This document shows positions 44,657 through 52,634 of a stretch of DNA of 64,000 bases, piece by piece (within the stretch, counting starts at the first letter, position 1; each line of letters starts with the position of its first letter). Below the pieces are notes generated by a model. That model made no database searches and was not told where the DNA came from. It saw only the letters and a program-made list of their open reading frames with translations. The translations under genes were made by a program, and so were the position numbers. The DNA comes from Anaerolineaceae bacterium (GTDB lineage: Bacteria > Chloroflexota > Anaerolineae > Aggregatilineales > Phototrophicaceae): the NCBI GenBank assembly GCA_002699585.1, contig PABP01000024.1, positions 1-64,000 on the forward strand. Reading direction: 5' to 3'.

Positions 44657-44887
44657 ATGAATAAAGACCCGAAAATTTCCGAATTAACAGTCAGCCAACT
44701 GAAGCACCTGATTCGTAAGACCGTACAAGAAGCCGTTGCTGAGGTCATTATTGAATTCAGTGTCGCTGCCGAAATGGACGCCCAGATTACGTACGAAGCG
44801 GAAATGGCGGAGTATTTGCGTTCGATTATGCAGACCTCCCAGGAAAAAGCCGCGAAAACCGCTTCCACCGCCCATATCGATGACTAA
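44657..44887 (+). CDS. Small acidic helical protein
   Basis: A 76-residue protein. ISELTVSQLKHLIRKTVQEAVAEVIIEF forms an N-terminal helix of the type found in short antitoxin-like or coiled-coil proteins of Chloroflexota and cyanobacteria; the rest is helical and charged. No toxin gene is adjacent, so a toxin-antitoxin role is not supported. Function unknown. Confidence 0.55.
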   Translation: MNKDPKISELTVSQLKHLIRKTVQEAVAEVIIEFSVAAEMDAQITYEAEMAEYLRSIMQTSQEKAAKTASTAHIDD

Positions 44888-45073
44888 GACGCACTGTCGC
44901 CACTGAGCGCCAGGGCATCACACGCAGCCTACCGTTACTTCCCATAATCGCCATCGCAAACACGCTCATCCCCTAAGCCCTGTTGACTCATCCGGTTTAT
45001 TGGTTTTTATTTCTGTGCACACCTGACGATTCCACGACGCCGACCATCGCCGCCACTGTACGTTAAGAGGCTT

Positions 45074-45931
45074 TTGCGCTACCATGCGGTCAAATCTGCT
45101 AGCAATGCAGGATGGGGTTATTTGATACATCAGCCGTTCTACCCTCATATCAACACCACCAACCCGACACGGACGTTGGTCGCGCTCTTGGCGTTAAACG
45201 AAGAGCATAATATTGGGCGGGTAATCGGCAATATCCAGCGCATTGTGCCCGATGTCGATGTGCTGGTGGTCAATGATGGCTCCGATGATGGCACGGAAAT
45301 GGTCGCGCGCAGGGCAGGGGCAATCGTGCTGACGATGCCGCATAACGTCGGCATTGGCGCGGCTGAACAGGCGGCATTCCGCTTTGCGGCGCGTTATGGC
45401 TACCGAACAATGGTGCGCAACGATGGTGACGGCCAGCATGAACCCGCCGATATTCCACTGCTACTAGACACATTAGAAACACAACCCGTCGATATGGTGA
45501 TTGGGTCGCGTTTTATCGGTGAAGGTGATTATGGTACCCCGGCGACGCGCCGTATGGGCATCCTGATTATCGTGGGCCTGTTGCGGCTGCTGACGCGCCA
45601 ACCCATCACCGACCCCACATCCGGGTTCCGGGCCTTTAATCACCGGGCGATTACCTGCTTCTCCCAAATTTACCCCCAGGATTACCCTGAGCCGGAAACC
45701 ATCGTCATGGCCCATCGGCTTGGCCTGCGCATGATGGAAGTGCCTGCGCGGTTCCATATGCGCCAGCATGGCCGCTCGCAATTCCTGAATGTACGTACGG
45801 TGACCTACTACATGTTCAAGGTGCTGCTGGCCATCGTCATTGACTCCTTGCGCCGTGATACCCTGCCGGAAACCGTCACCATGATTCCCAAAGAGCCACC
45901 CATGCCTTTCAAACAGGGTGCGCCCGAATAA
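45074..45931 (+). CDS. Family 2 glycosyltransferase (dolichol-phosphate mannosyltransferase type)
   Basis: A 285-residue protein. TLVALLALNEEHNIGRVIGNI and DVLVVNDGSDDGTEMVA are the donor-binding motifs. NDGDGQHEP carries the DxD-like metal site. DPTSGFRAFNHRAI and MMEVPARFHMRQHGRSQF are typical of the DPM1/polyprenyl-phosphate sugar transferase group. It probably adds a sugar to polyprenyl phosphate. The start TTG 45074 is uncertain; TTG 45122 also has a G-rich upstream stretch. It lies 36 nt before the next gene. Confidence 0.85.
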   Translation: MRYHAVKSASNAGWGYLIHQPFYPHINTTNPTRTLVALLALNEEHNIGRVIGNIQRIVPDVDVLVVNDGSDDGTEMVARRAGAIVLTMPHNVGIGAAEQAAFRFAARYGYRTMVRNDGDGQHEPADIPLLLDTLETQPVDMVIGSRFIGEGDYGTPATRRMGILIIVGLLRLLTRQPITDPTSGFRAFNHRAITCFSQIYPQDYPEPETIVMAHRLGLRMMEVPARFHMRQHGRSQFLNVRTVTYYMFKVLLAIVIDSLRRDTLPETVTMIPKEPPMPFKQGAPE

Positions 45932-45967
45932 ACCCAGCTTTACCCACGCCACACGAACGGACAATCC

Positions 45968-46303
45968 ATGTCACAACCTGAACGTTTCCTCATCATTACC
46001 GGGGTTCCGCCAGAACACGCCGATGCCGTGCTGGATGCTATTTCGAGTGCAGGTGGTGGTATCGTGGGCGAGTATACGCACTGTGCCTTTATGAACACGG
46101 GCACAGGTCGCTTTAAGCCTAGTACGGCAGCTAACCCCAACGTGGGCCAGCGCGATACGATTAACAGCGTAACGGAAGCCCGCATCGAGACATTCTGCGA
46201 CCGGGCCGTTGCCAAACAGGTGGTAGCCGCTATCCGCGAAGCCCATCCTTATGAGGAAGTCGTTATCTATATCGTGCCGCTGCTATCCGAGGATGATTTA
46301 TAG
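45968..46303 (+). CDS. YqfO/NIF3-insert-like protein (PII/CutA fold)
   Basis: A 111-residue protein. The sequence runs AISSAGGGIVGEYTHCAFMNTGTGRFKPSTAANPNVGQ, then TEARIETFCDRAVAKQVVAAIREAHPYEEVVIYIVPL. The GxxG-Y-x-C-F, G-x-F-P, ANP-x-G and HPYEE words match the PII/CutA-like insert domain of NIF3-family proteins, which also occurs alone. Role unknown; the fold often binds metal or small ligands. It is likely co-transcribed with the glycosyltransferase. Confidence 0.8.
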   Translation: MSQPERFLIITGVPPEHADAVLDAISSAGGGIVGEYTHCAFMNTGTGRFKPSTAANPNVGQRDTINSVTEARIETFCDRAVAKQVVAAIREAHPYEEVVIYIVPLLSEDDL

Positions 46304-46382
46304 ACAAATAGCCCCTCATCTCTCCGTAGCAATACCTAAGGGAAACTCGCAATTTTTATGCAAAAAATGCCTATTCTGTGCT

Positions 46383-46388
46383 TATACT
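46383..46388 (+). promoter_or_regulatory. -10 element of the FHA gene
   Basis: TATACT within TTATACTGGGT, the same string as at 3138-3148. The -35 is unclear. Confidence 0.35.
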
Positions 46389-46433
46389 GGGTAGAAGAGA
46401 AGTGATTCTGCTTGTCCCCAGGAGCACGTCATC

Positions 46434-46937
46434 GTGGACATTTATTGCCCAATCTGTGGGCATCATAACTATGGTACTCGCCAGACCTGCGCTTATTGCG
46501 AAGCCAATATCTATGACAGTCTGATAGAAGTCGTCGCCACCCGCACGCTGACTATTTTGCACACCAACCCGCTGACAACAGGCCCGTTTGAGGTGGATAC
46601 GCCCGATACAGAACAACCCCTCATCATGTACCTGGACCATCAGGAGGTGCCACTGGCCATCGAACGGACCCAGTGCTACATCCTGGGGCGATATGTGGAT
46701 AAAGACAATCCCGAAGTGGACATCGACCTGAGCCATGTGGGTGCCCTGGAAAAAGGTGTTTCTCGGCGGCATCTGGCGCTGGATGCGAGCGTCCATCCGC
46801 CGCTGGTCACCGACCTGGATAGTTGCAATCACAGCTATATCAATGGGGAACAGTTGCAGCCACAGCGGGCCTACACGCTCGAAAGCGGCGATGAACTGCG
46901 CCTGGGTTATCTGACGATGCGCGTTTACTACAAATAA
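46434..46937 (+). CDS. Zinc-ribbon plus FHA domain protein
   Basis: 167 residues from GTG 46434, placed by AGGAG nine bases upstream. An N-terminal zinc ribbon reads CPICGHHNYGTRQTCAYC. Residues about 80-165 form an FHA domain: YILGRYVDKDN, VSRRHLALD and HSYINGEQL, with the Arg, Ser-x-x-His and Asn that bind phosphothreonine. It likely reads a Thr kinase signal; no kinase is in this window. Confidence 0.85.
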   Translation: MDIYCPICGHHNYGTRQTCAYCEANIYDSLIEVVATRTLTILHTNPLTTGPFEVDTPDTEQPLIMYLDHQEVPLAIERTQCYILGRYVDKDNPEVDIDLSHVGALEKGVSRRHLALDASVHPPLVTDLDSCNHSYINGEQLQPQRAYTLESGDELRLGYLTMRVYYK

Positions 46938-47061
46938 GGTCACCGCAACAACACAATCTCAGTGAGCTTCATAGCCAAACCTCATGCGCATTTAAAGCAT
47001 CCGTAAAATAGACCTGATACAGTGCATCCATATTCATGTATTGAAGATGGAGCCTGCACAA

Positions 47062-48021
47062 ATGCGATCCCACATTCTGACAATCTTCATCGCGATGCTG
47101 CTGATACCCATTGGCACGTCGGTTGCGCAGGAAAATACCTGCGCTGGAACCAGCCCCCCCACTGGCGAGAGCCGCGAAACGATCTTAGTTGATGATATAG
47201 AGCGCGATTACCTGCAATTCGTGCCATCCGGCTATGATGGCGAAACACCGCTGCCAGTGGTCATCACGATGCATGGTTTTACGGATACGTCTCAGGGCAT
47301 CCGCGATGACAGCGATTTCAACACCGTTGCAGAAGCCAACGACTTCATGGTGATTTATCCGCAGGGCCTGGGATTCCCACCCAGATGGAACAACGGCCTC
47401 AGCCAGTTCCAGCGTGAGGACGACACACGCGATGTGGATTTCCTGCGAGAACTGGTCCATAAGCTAACCGATACCCTGTGTGTCGATGCCAGCCGCATCT
47501 ATGTTGCTGGGTTCAGCGCCGGGGGTGGCATGGCCCATCGCGCCGCCTGTGAACTCAGCGATCTATTCGCCGCAGCCGGGACCGTTTCAGGAGCCTATAG
47601 CGAAATTCCGGGTGGCTGCCAGCCGGAGCGTCCCATTGCTATCATCACGCTGCACGGTACGGCGGACCCTATTGTTCCCTATACAGGCAATGATTGGCTG
47701 CCGGACATCGGCACCTGGGCCAGGGAATGGGCGCAACGCAATACTTGCGACTTGACGCCAATCGAGCTGGAATCCATCGAGGACATCAGCGGAATTGGCT
47801 ATGAAGGTTGTGCTGATAACGTCGCAGTAAACTTCTATTCCGTCGAAGAGGGTGGCCATATCTGGCCGGGTGATACAGAAGCACCCGCATTATTAGGCAA
47901 GGCGTCAGAAGTCAGCGGCAGTGAACTGCTATGGCATTTCTTCAGCCAGTATGCACTACCATCAGCCAGCGAATCGCATAGGCCTACAGACCCATCAACA
48001 AGTATCATGGCAAACTCATGA
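47062..48021 (+). CDS. Secreted esterase (LpqC/polyhydroxybutyrate depolymerase type)
   Basis: 319 residues from ATG 47062; the upstream TTG 47041 overlaps the GGAG ribosome-binding site. A signal peptide ends TSVAQE. The oxyanion segment VVITMHGFTDTSQG, nucleophile GFSAGGG (Ser152), an acid in LHGTADPIVPY and the His in EEGGHIWPG form an alpha/beta hydrolase triad of the LpqC/feruloyl esterase group. Six Cys suggest disulfides and an extracellular site. The substrate (polyester or plant ester) is not determined. Confidence 0.85.
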   Translation: MRSHILTIFIAMLLIPIGTSVAQENTCAGTSPPTGESRETILVDDIERDYLQFVPSGYDGETPLPVVITMHGFTDTSQGIRDDSDFNTVAEANDFMVIYPQGLGFPPRWNNGLSQFQREDDTRDVDFLRELVHKLTDTLCVDASRIYVAGFSAGGGMAHRAACELSDLFAAAGTVSGAYSEIPGGCQPERPIAIITLHGTADPIVPYTGNDWLPDIGTWAREWAQRNTCDLTPIELESIEDISGIGYEGCADNVAVNFYSVEEGGHIWPGDTEAPALLGKASEVSGSELLWHFFSQYALPSASESHRPTDPSTSIMANS

Positions 48022-48134
48022 CACTCGCCTCTTTTTAGCGAATATAACATTTTCTTACATGACAGTCGTGGGCGACTATGCTATGCTTTCTGTAAATTAC
48101 AACACTTACATCTAAGAGGCATAGCAAGCCCAAC

Positions 48135-49235
48135 ATGGACGAGTTACAACGGGCGCAGCGCTTACTCAACAGCCCGATTGAAGGCGATCATCGTAAGGCG
48201 ATTAAGCTGCTGGCCAAGTCCGGGGATCGGCGGGCCTTAGCGCTGCTGCGTCACGCCTATGACAACGCGCAATCGGCTGAGATCAAGCAGTTGGCGCTCA
48301 AGGGTGGCGCTTATCTGAAGGAAAATCTGCGTGCTGAGGTCCTCACCCCGGCAAATGATCCGATCACGTTTGACCTGCCAGAAGACAATTACGATCTGGA
48401 TGAGCCAGATACACCTGCTATCCAACCTAACATCACCGCCGAATGGATGACAAGTGCTGTCAAAGGCGAGAGCAAAGCCCAGACAAAGGCGCGTAAGCAG
48501 CGTCGTAAGTCTAGAGAACCAGCCGAGTCTGAGCGGTTCCTTGCGACTCTCGTTTTTATATCTGCGCTAGTAATCACCTTTTCCGGCTTTTTACCGTGGG
48601 TCTCTGTTGCCAATTACCCGATGCCCTCAGGCCAGACGCTCGGTCAGGATATCGCTGACGCCAACTTACCTGATTACCCGCGCCCCTCTCTCAGCCTGCT
48701 AGACTTCGGCAGTGTGGTTTTTGGCCGCGCATCCGTCTGGCGCGGATTCTTGTCCCCGGAGCAAATGACCGAGTTTGGCGCTATGGTGCCGTATCCTGTG
48801 GAACCCTATATCATGGCAGGTGCGCCAATGTCTTATGAGCATTTCATCGTGCTCATCTTTGGGATTGGCGGTGCGCTCCTCTCAAATGTTGCATGGGCCA
48901 TATCAAGCGACCCCAGGCAAAATACACTCAGCCTGAGGTATATGCGAATCGGCCGACTGATGTCGTATCTGCTATCTTATTTACCCAATCGTTTGCTATG
49001 GGGCATCGTTTTTATTTTTGGGTTGGTCATGGGTGGAAGCCTGATCTACGTGTTATTTAGCTCGCTACCTCGTTTCCTCGATACATCTTATGAGTTGCTT
49101 GACATAACCAATCAGCCAGTGGCTACCCCATTAACCTACCTGGACCTGGGCGCATGGCTGACGATCTTGGGCATCATCATCGTTCTTGTAGCGAGTATCT
49201 TTGGTTTGACGGACAGTAACGACCGCGCTCGATAA
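48135..49235 (+). CDS. Membrane protein with HEAT-like N-terminus (paralogue 1 of a tandem pair)
   Basis: A 366-residue protein. Residues 1-90 are helical: MDELQRAQRLLNSPIEGDHRKAIKLLAKSGDRRALALLRHAYDNA resembles HEAT/ARM-type repeats. Residues about 130-366 hold four membrane segments (ATLVFISALVITFSGFL, then FIVLIFGIGGALLSNVAW, LLWGIVFIFGLVMGGSLIYV and a C-terminal helix). The exposed loop after the first has PSGQTLGQDIADAN. The next gene is similar. Function unknown. The start is ATG 48135. Confidence 0.7.
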   Translation: MDELQRAQRLLNSPIEGDHRKAIKLLAKSGDRRALALLRHAYDNAQSAEIKQLALKGGAYLKENLRAEVLTPANDPITFDLPEDNYDLDEPDTPAIQPNITAEWMTSAVKGESKAQTKARKQRRKSREPAESERFLATLVFISALVITFSGFLPWVSVANYPMPSGQTLGQDIADANLPDYPRPSLSLLDFGSVVFGRASVWRGFLSPEQMTEFGAMVPYPVEPYIMAGAPMSYEHFIVLIFGIGGALLSNVAWAISSDPRQNTLSLRYMRIGRLMSYLLSYLPNRLLWGIVFIFGLVMGGSLIYVLFSSLPRFLDTSYELLDITNQPVATPLTYLDLGAWLTILGIIIVLVASIFGLTDSNDRAR

Positions 49236-49254
49236 TATTCATATAGGAGCATAT

Positions 49255-50316
49255 ATGGACGATTTACAACGGGCGCAGCGCTTGCTCAACAGCCCGATTG
49301 AAGGCGATCATCGTAAAGCGATTAAGCTGCTGGCCAAGTCTGGGGATCGGCGGGCGCTAGCGCTGCTGCGTCAGGCCTATGACAACGCACAAACGGCAGA
49401 GATCAAGCAGATGGCGCTCAAGGGTGGCGCTTATCTGAAGGAAAATCTACGGGCTGAAGTGTTAGTCCCAGCAGATGAGCCGATCACGTTTGACCTGCCA
49501 GAAGATCATTACGGTTTGGATAAGAAAGACAAGCCGTTAGTCATGCCGCCCCTGGCTTCAACGCAGTTACAGCTCAATGTAAAGCATCAAAAACCTAAAC
49601 CTGAACGTAAGGTGAAGCCACAAAATCTCAACGCGGCCCGTATTTCCTACTATGCCTGCCTCATCATCCTATTAACAGGCGCATTGGTCCCCTGGATGAA
49701 TCTAACGAATATGCCCCTGCCTTCTGGTCATTCCCTGGGACAAGAACTCACCAATGCAAACGTTGACGGTAACCCAAACCCCGCCTTTTCTCTTCTTTCG
49801 ATTGATGCTGTGCTGAATAGTAATCGTCACCCCTGGTATATGTTCATGAACGACAACCAACTGCAACAATTGCGGTTGAACAATACCCAAATGAGCATGG
49901 GTGGCAATCCTAGGGAGATGCACAAGACTGAGATCGTTAATCAGGCTATAGGGGCAACTGTTCTGGCTTGCGTCGTTACGATAGTCATTTCTCTAGCGCT
50001 CCGCGCCCCTCTCCAGTATAAGTCAGGATCTAGAGCCTTAACCCGTCGTCAGAGAGAAATAGCCTTTGTGCAACAAATGCCAAATCGCGTGCTGTGGTCA
50101 TTTATCCTCGTGGCCGGCTTGGCCATCGGAAGCACTCTTATCATCTTTTTGTTTGATGTTGCGCCGCGTTTTATAGCGGTTGTTCATATGACGATGAACC
50201 TCGGCAACCCAACGTACTCAACAATACGACTACTGGACTGGGGTTTCATAATGATTTTGGTATGCTGTCTGGCCATTATCATGAGTGCAATTTTCGCGCT
50301 GACCTCAAGTGATTAA
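49255..50316 (+). CDS. Membrane protein with HEAT-like N-terminus (paralogue 2 of a tandem pair)
   Basis: A 353-residue protein, 19 nt after its paralogue. Residues 1-85 are nearly identical to the neighbour (MDDLQRAQRLLNSPIEGDHRKAIKLLAKSGDRRALALLRQAYDNA) and their DNA is about 90 per cent identical. After about residue 95 the two differ strongly, but the layout is conserved: membrane helices and a loop with PSGHSLGQELTNAN. The pair is probably one transcript. Function unknown. AGGAG precedes ATG 49255. Confidence 0.7.
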   Translation: MDDLQRAQRLLNSPIEGDHRKAIKLLAKSGDRRALALLRQAYDNAQTAEIKQMALKGGAYLKENLRAEVLVPADEPITFDLPEDHYGLDKKDKPLVMPPLASTQLQLNVKHQKPKPERKVKPQNLNAARISYYACLIILLTGALVPWMNLTNMPLPSGHSLGQELTNANVDGNPNPAFSLLSIDAVLNSNRHPWYMFMNDNQLQQLRLNNTQMSMGGNPREMHKTEIVNQAIGATVLACVVTIVISLALRAPLQYKSGSRALTRRQREIAFVQQMPNRVLWSFILVAGLAIGSTLIIFLFDVAPRFIAVVHMTMNLGNPTYSTIRLLDWGFIMILVCCLAIIMSAIFALTSSD

Positions 50317-50569
50317 GAAAAAGAGGTTGATGCGTCTAAATACCCGTTTATGAGGCCATCACAGTCAGAGTACAATATTGCAAGCCAAAGCTGACAACGG
50401 GTATCAACTGAATTTTTACAACATTTTTGAGGATATGATGGCGTTCAGCGGGTATGCTAGTAGCATAATGGACGTCACCCCTTTAGGGACCACATGCGCT
50501 TGTTTCTACTAAGTCTCACCGCCCCACAGGCTGAGCAGAAAAATGGTTAACGGGAAGGATAGTGGCACG

Positions 50570-51154
50570 ATGGCACAGCGCGTCACGATAGATTTGAGCT
50601 ACCCGGATTGGGTCACGCATCTGGCTCCTGTGCAGGATTGGGCCGAAGCGCGTTTTTCCCAGGCCCGTCGTAACTTCGTGTCAGCATTTAAAGTTAGCCC
50701 CTTCCGCAAGATGGACCTTAACTTTCATCTAACGAACACCAGCAGCACCTATCGCTATGCAGGGCGCTACGTCACCTTGATGCTGCGTTTTTCATGGTAC
50801 GTGGGTGGCCCCTATGGCGATGACTGGATCGAGACCATCACCTATGACATGCGCGGCCAGCGTTTCATCGATATTTATGATCTATTCGAGGATGAAAAAG
50901 CCGCCGGAGCAGAGCTAGCTAAGCAGGTGCGCCAACGTGCCAAAGGCGATATTCTGCGACTGATGGGCAAACGCGACGAAGTCGCCGCCAGCAACCTGAC
51001 GAACTTCCGCACCTTCGCCCTGACCGATACCGCCATGCTGCTGTTCTTGCCACCCTATGGCTTCCACACCGTTTTTTCCGGCGATGAGACCATTGGCATC
51101 CCGCTCACTGAGCTATCCGACCTGCTCACACTCACTGTCGAGGCTGAGGGCTAG
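50570..51154 (+). CDS. DUF3298-like protein
   Basis: 194 residues from ATG 50570, preferred for the GGAAGGA upstream; ATG 50543 is an alternative. VTIDLSYPDWV, then YVTLMLRFSWYVGGPYGDDWIETITYDMRGQRFIDIYDLF, then LLFLPPYGFHTVFSGDETIGIPLTEL follows the DUF3298 (RsiV/PdaC-like) pattern of a beta domain, although no signal peptide or membrane anchor is visible. Its stop shares the CTAG bases with the convergent Uma2-type gene. Confidence 0.75.
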   Translation: MAQRVTIDLSYPDWVTHLAPVQDWAEARFSQARRNFVSAFKVSPFRKMDLNFHLTNTSSTYRYAGRYVTLMLRFSWYVGGPYGDDWIETITYDMRGQRFIDIYDLFEDEKAAGAELAKQVRQRAKGDILRLMGKRDEVAASNLTNFRTFALTDTAMLLFLPPYGFHTVFSGDETIGIPLTELSDLLTLTVEAEG

Positions 51155-51726
51155 GCTCCGGCAGCTTCCGAGTCTGTCGGGAAAATGTCCTTGATCGCCA
51201 TCTCAAAGCCAGGGAGCAAATCGCCGCCTTCGAGGGTGTCCTCGACACCGTAGATACGCACGCGCTGCCCCTGAGCATGGACCTCTAATTCACGGGCCAG
51301 CGGATACACCATCCATACGACTGTCCCAGCAGCTAAATAATTGGTGATCTTGATCGACCGCTGGCGCGGCTCGTCACTGGGGGACACCACTTCAACGGCT
51401 AAATCAGGTGGCATCGGTAAATAGCCGATGTTATAGGGAAGCGTGTCAGGATGCTTTTCAATACTAATGAATGCGACATCAGGCGCATAACGGTCGCCAC
51501 CTACCATGTAACCACTATCAGAACCCGTTACGTGACCAAGCCTGTGCTGACGAACAAAGATCGTGAGCATTGCACCAATCAACATAGCAATTTGGGACGC
51601 GAGAGGATTTGAAGGCACTTCGCATATCTCCCCAGCGATATATTCAAAGCGCTTGTCGACATTTTCCGGCAGGGAAATCACCTTTTCAAATGCTTCCAGG
51701 CTGTGGCGTTCGACCGTATGGAACAT
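51151..51726 (-). CDS. Uma2 family (PD-(D/E)XK nuclease-fold) protein
   Basis: A 191-residue protein. FEYIAGEICEVPSNP, then APDVAFISIEK and PPDLAVEVVSPSD are the acidic and E-x-x-x-PD motifs of Uma2, a large family common in cyanobacteria and Chloroflexota. The family is predicted to have the restriction-endonuclease fold; a role in DNA cleavage is not established. It is convergent with the DUF3298-like gene, with overlapping stop codons. Confidence 0.9.
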   Translation of the reverse strand: MFHTVERHSLEAFEKVISLPENVDKRFEYIAGEICEVPSNPLASQIAMLIGAMLTIFVRQHRLGHVTGSDSGYMVGGDRYAPDVAFISIEKHPDTLPYNIGYLPMPPDLAVEVVSPSDEPRQRSIKITNYLAAGTVVWMVYPLARELEVHAQGQRVRIYGVEDTLEGGDLLPGFEMAIKDIFPTDSEAAGA

Positions 51727-51875
51727 CAGCAGAGCCTCCTCTGACAGTTAAGCGCATTATAGCATGGAGAAATAGGCACCGTGTACGATACGGATGTTAG
51801 GCGTTTTGGGTACGCACAGCATGGTTCGTTTATGCTTATCACACAGATCAGATAACGACTCAATCAGGAACCAAA

Positions 51876-52580
51876 ATGAAGTTGAACTTAATCATGTTAG
51901 TTCTATTATCAGCACTCAGTTTTGCGACCACAAAAACTTATGCGCAAGATGAAACCTTGATTGTAGACAACTCATCTCAGACGCTCACGGCTGATAACAT
52001 CTCGCAAATGTCCTTGATTCATCAGTTTGGTGAGCATACAAGAGGGGTTGCCTTCAACCCAGACGGCACCCTATTGGCGATAGCATCCCAAGTATCTGAT
52101 AACGACTATCATATAGAGATAGTCGATGTGCAATCTGGTGAACTTCTCGGTCATATAGGTGGCCGCATGGACTTCATCAGAGACATTATTTGGAGTCCAG
52201 ATAGCCTACGGATTGCGACAATTAGTGGGCGTCGAACAGGCGGCGGCACCGAAGAACGGAGTGTCAAAGTCTACACGCTCGCAAGCGCACGCGATCTCAA
52301 TTACTATCAACTCGGTCATGCAGATGTTTGGTATGCGGACTATGTTGAGCCACAGGATAGTCCAGGCAATCCTGTTCAAATTGCTTGGCATCCAACAAAC
52401 ATAATGCTAGCGGCAACGTTCCACAATCAACTTGTCATTCTCGATCCCAATCAAGACAAAGTGCTTTTCTCCACCGAAATTCCAAGCATCGAAGATGTTT
52501 ACTGGATGAGCGATGGCAATCAGTTGTTAGCACTCAGCAGTGAGTCCCTACCTACTATCTGGGGGGTTCCCCCTGAATGA
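51876..52580 (+). CDS. Secreted WD40-like protein, short
   Basis: A 234-residue protein. A signal peptide ends KTYAQDE. The rest carries WD40-like blades (GVAFNPDGTLLAIAS, DIIWSPDSLRIATIS, QIAWHPTNIMLAATF, DVYWMSDGNQLLALS). Four blades are too few for the usual seven-bladed ring, and the frame ends at TIWGVPPE immediately before a terminator, so the gene may be a truncated remnant of a longer propeller or may assemble as a dimer. It is AT-richer than its neighbours. Confidence 0.7.
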   Translation: MKLNLIMLVLLSALSFATTKTYAQDETLIVDNSSQTLTADNISQMSLIHQFGEHTRGVAFNPDGTLLAIASQVSDNDYHIEIVDVQSGELLGHIGGRMDFIRDIIWSPDSLRIATISGRRTGGGTEERSVKVYTLASARDLNYYQLGHADVWYADYVEPQDSPGNPVQIAWHPTNIMLAATFHNQLVILDPNQDKVLFSTEIPSIEDVYWMSDGNQLLALSSESLPTIWGVPPE

Positions 52581-52584
52581 GGAC

Positions 52585-52612
52585 AAAAAAGGGCAGAGCA
52601 TTTGCCCTGCCC
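52585..52612 (-). terminator. Rho-independent terminator of pepF (minus strand)
   Basis: GGGCAG (52591-52596) pairs with CTGCCC (52607-52612), with six T on the minus strand after the stem. It also lies in front of the end of the WD40-like gene. Confidence 0.85.
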
Positions 52613-52634
52613 TCAAGACGTATGCTAGAGAAAT

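Noticed and set aside
44657-44887. Toxin-antitoxin module
   Set aside because: The small helical protein looks antitoxin-like in part, but no toxin-like gene is adjacent on either side.
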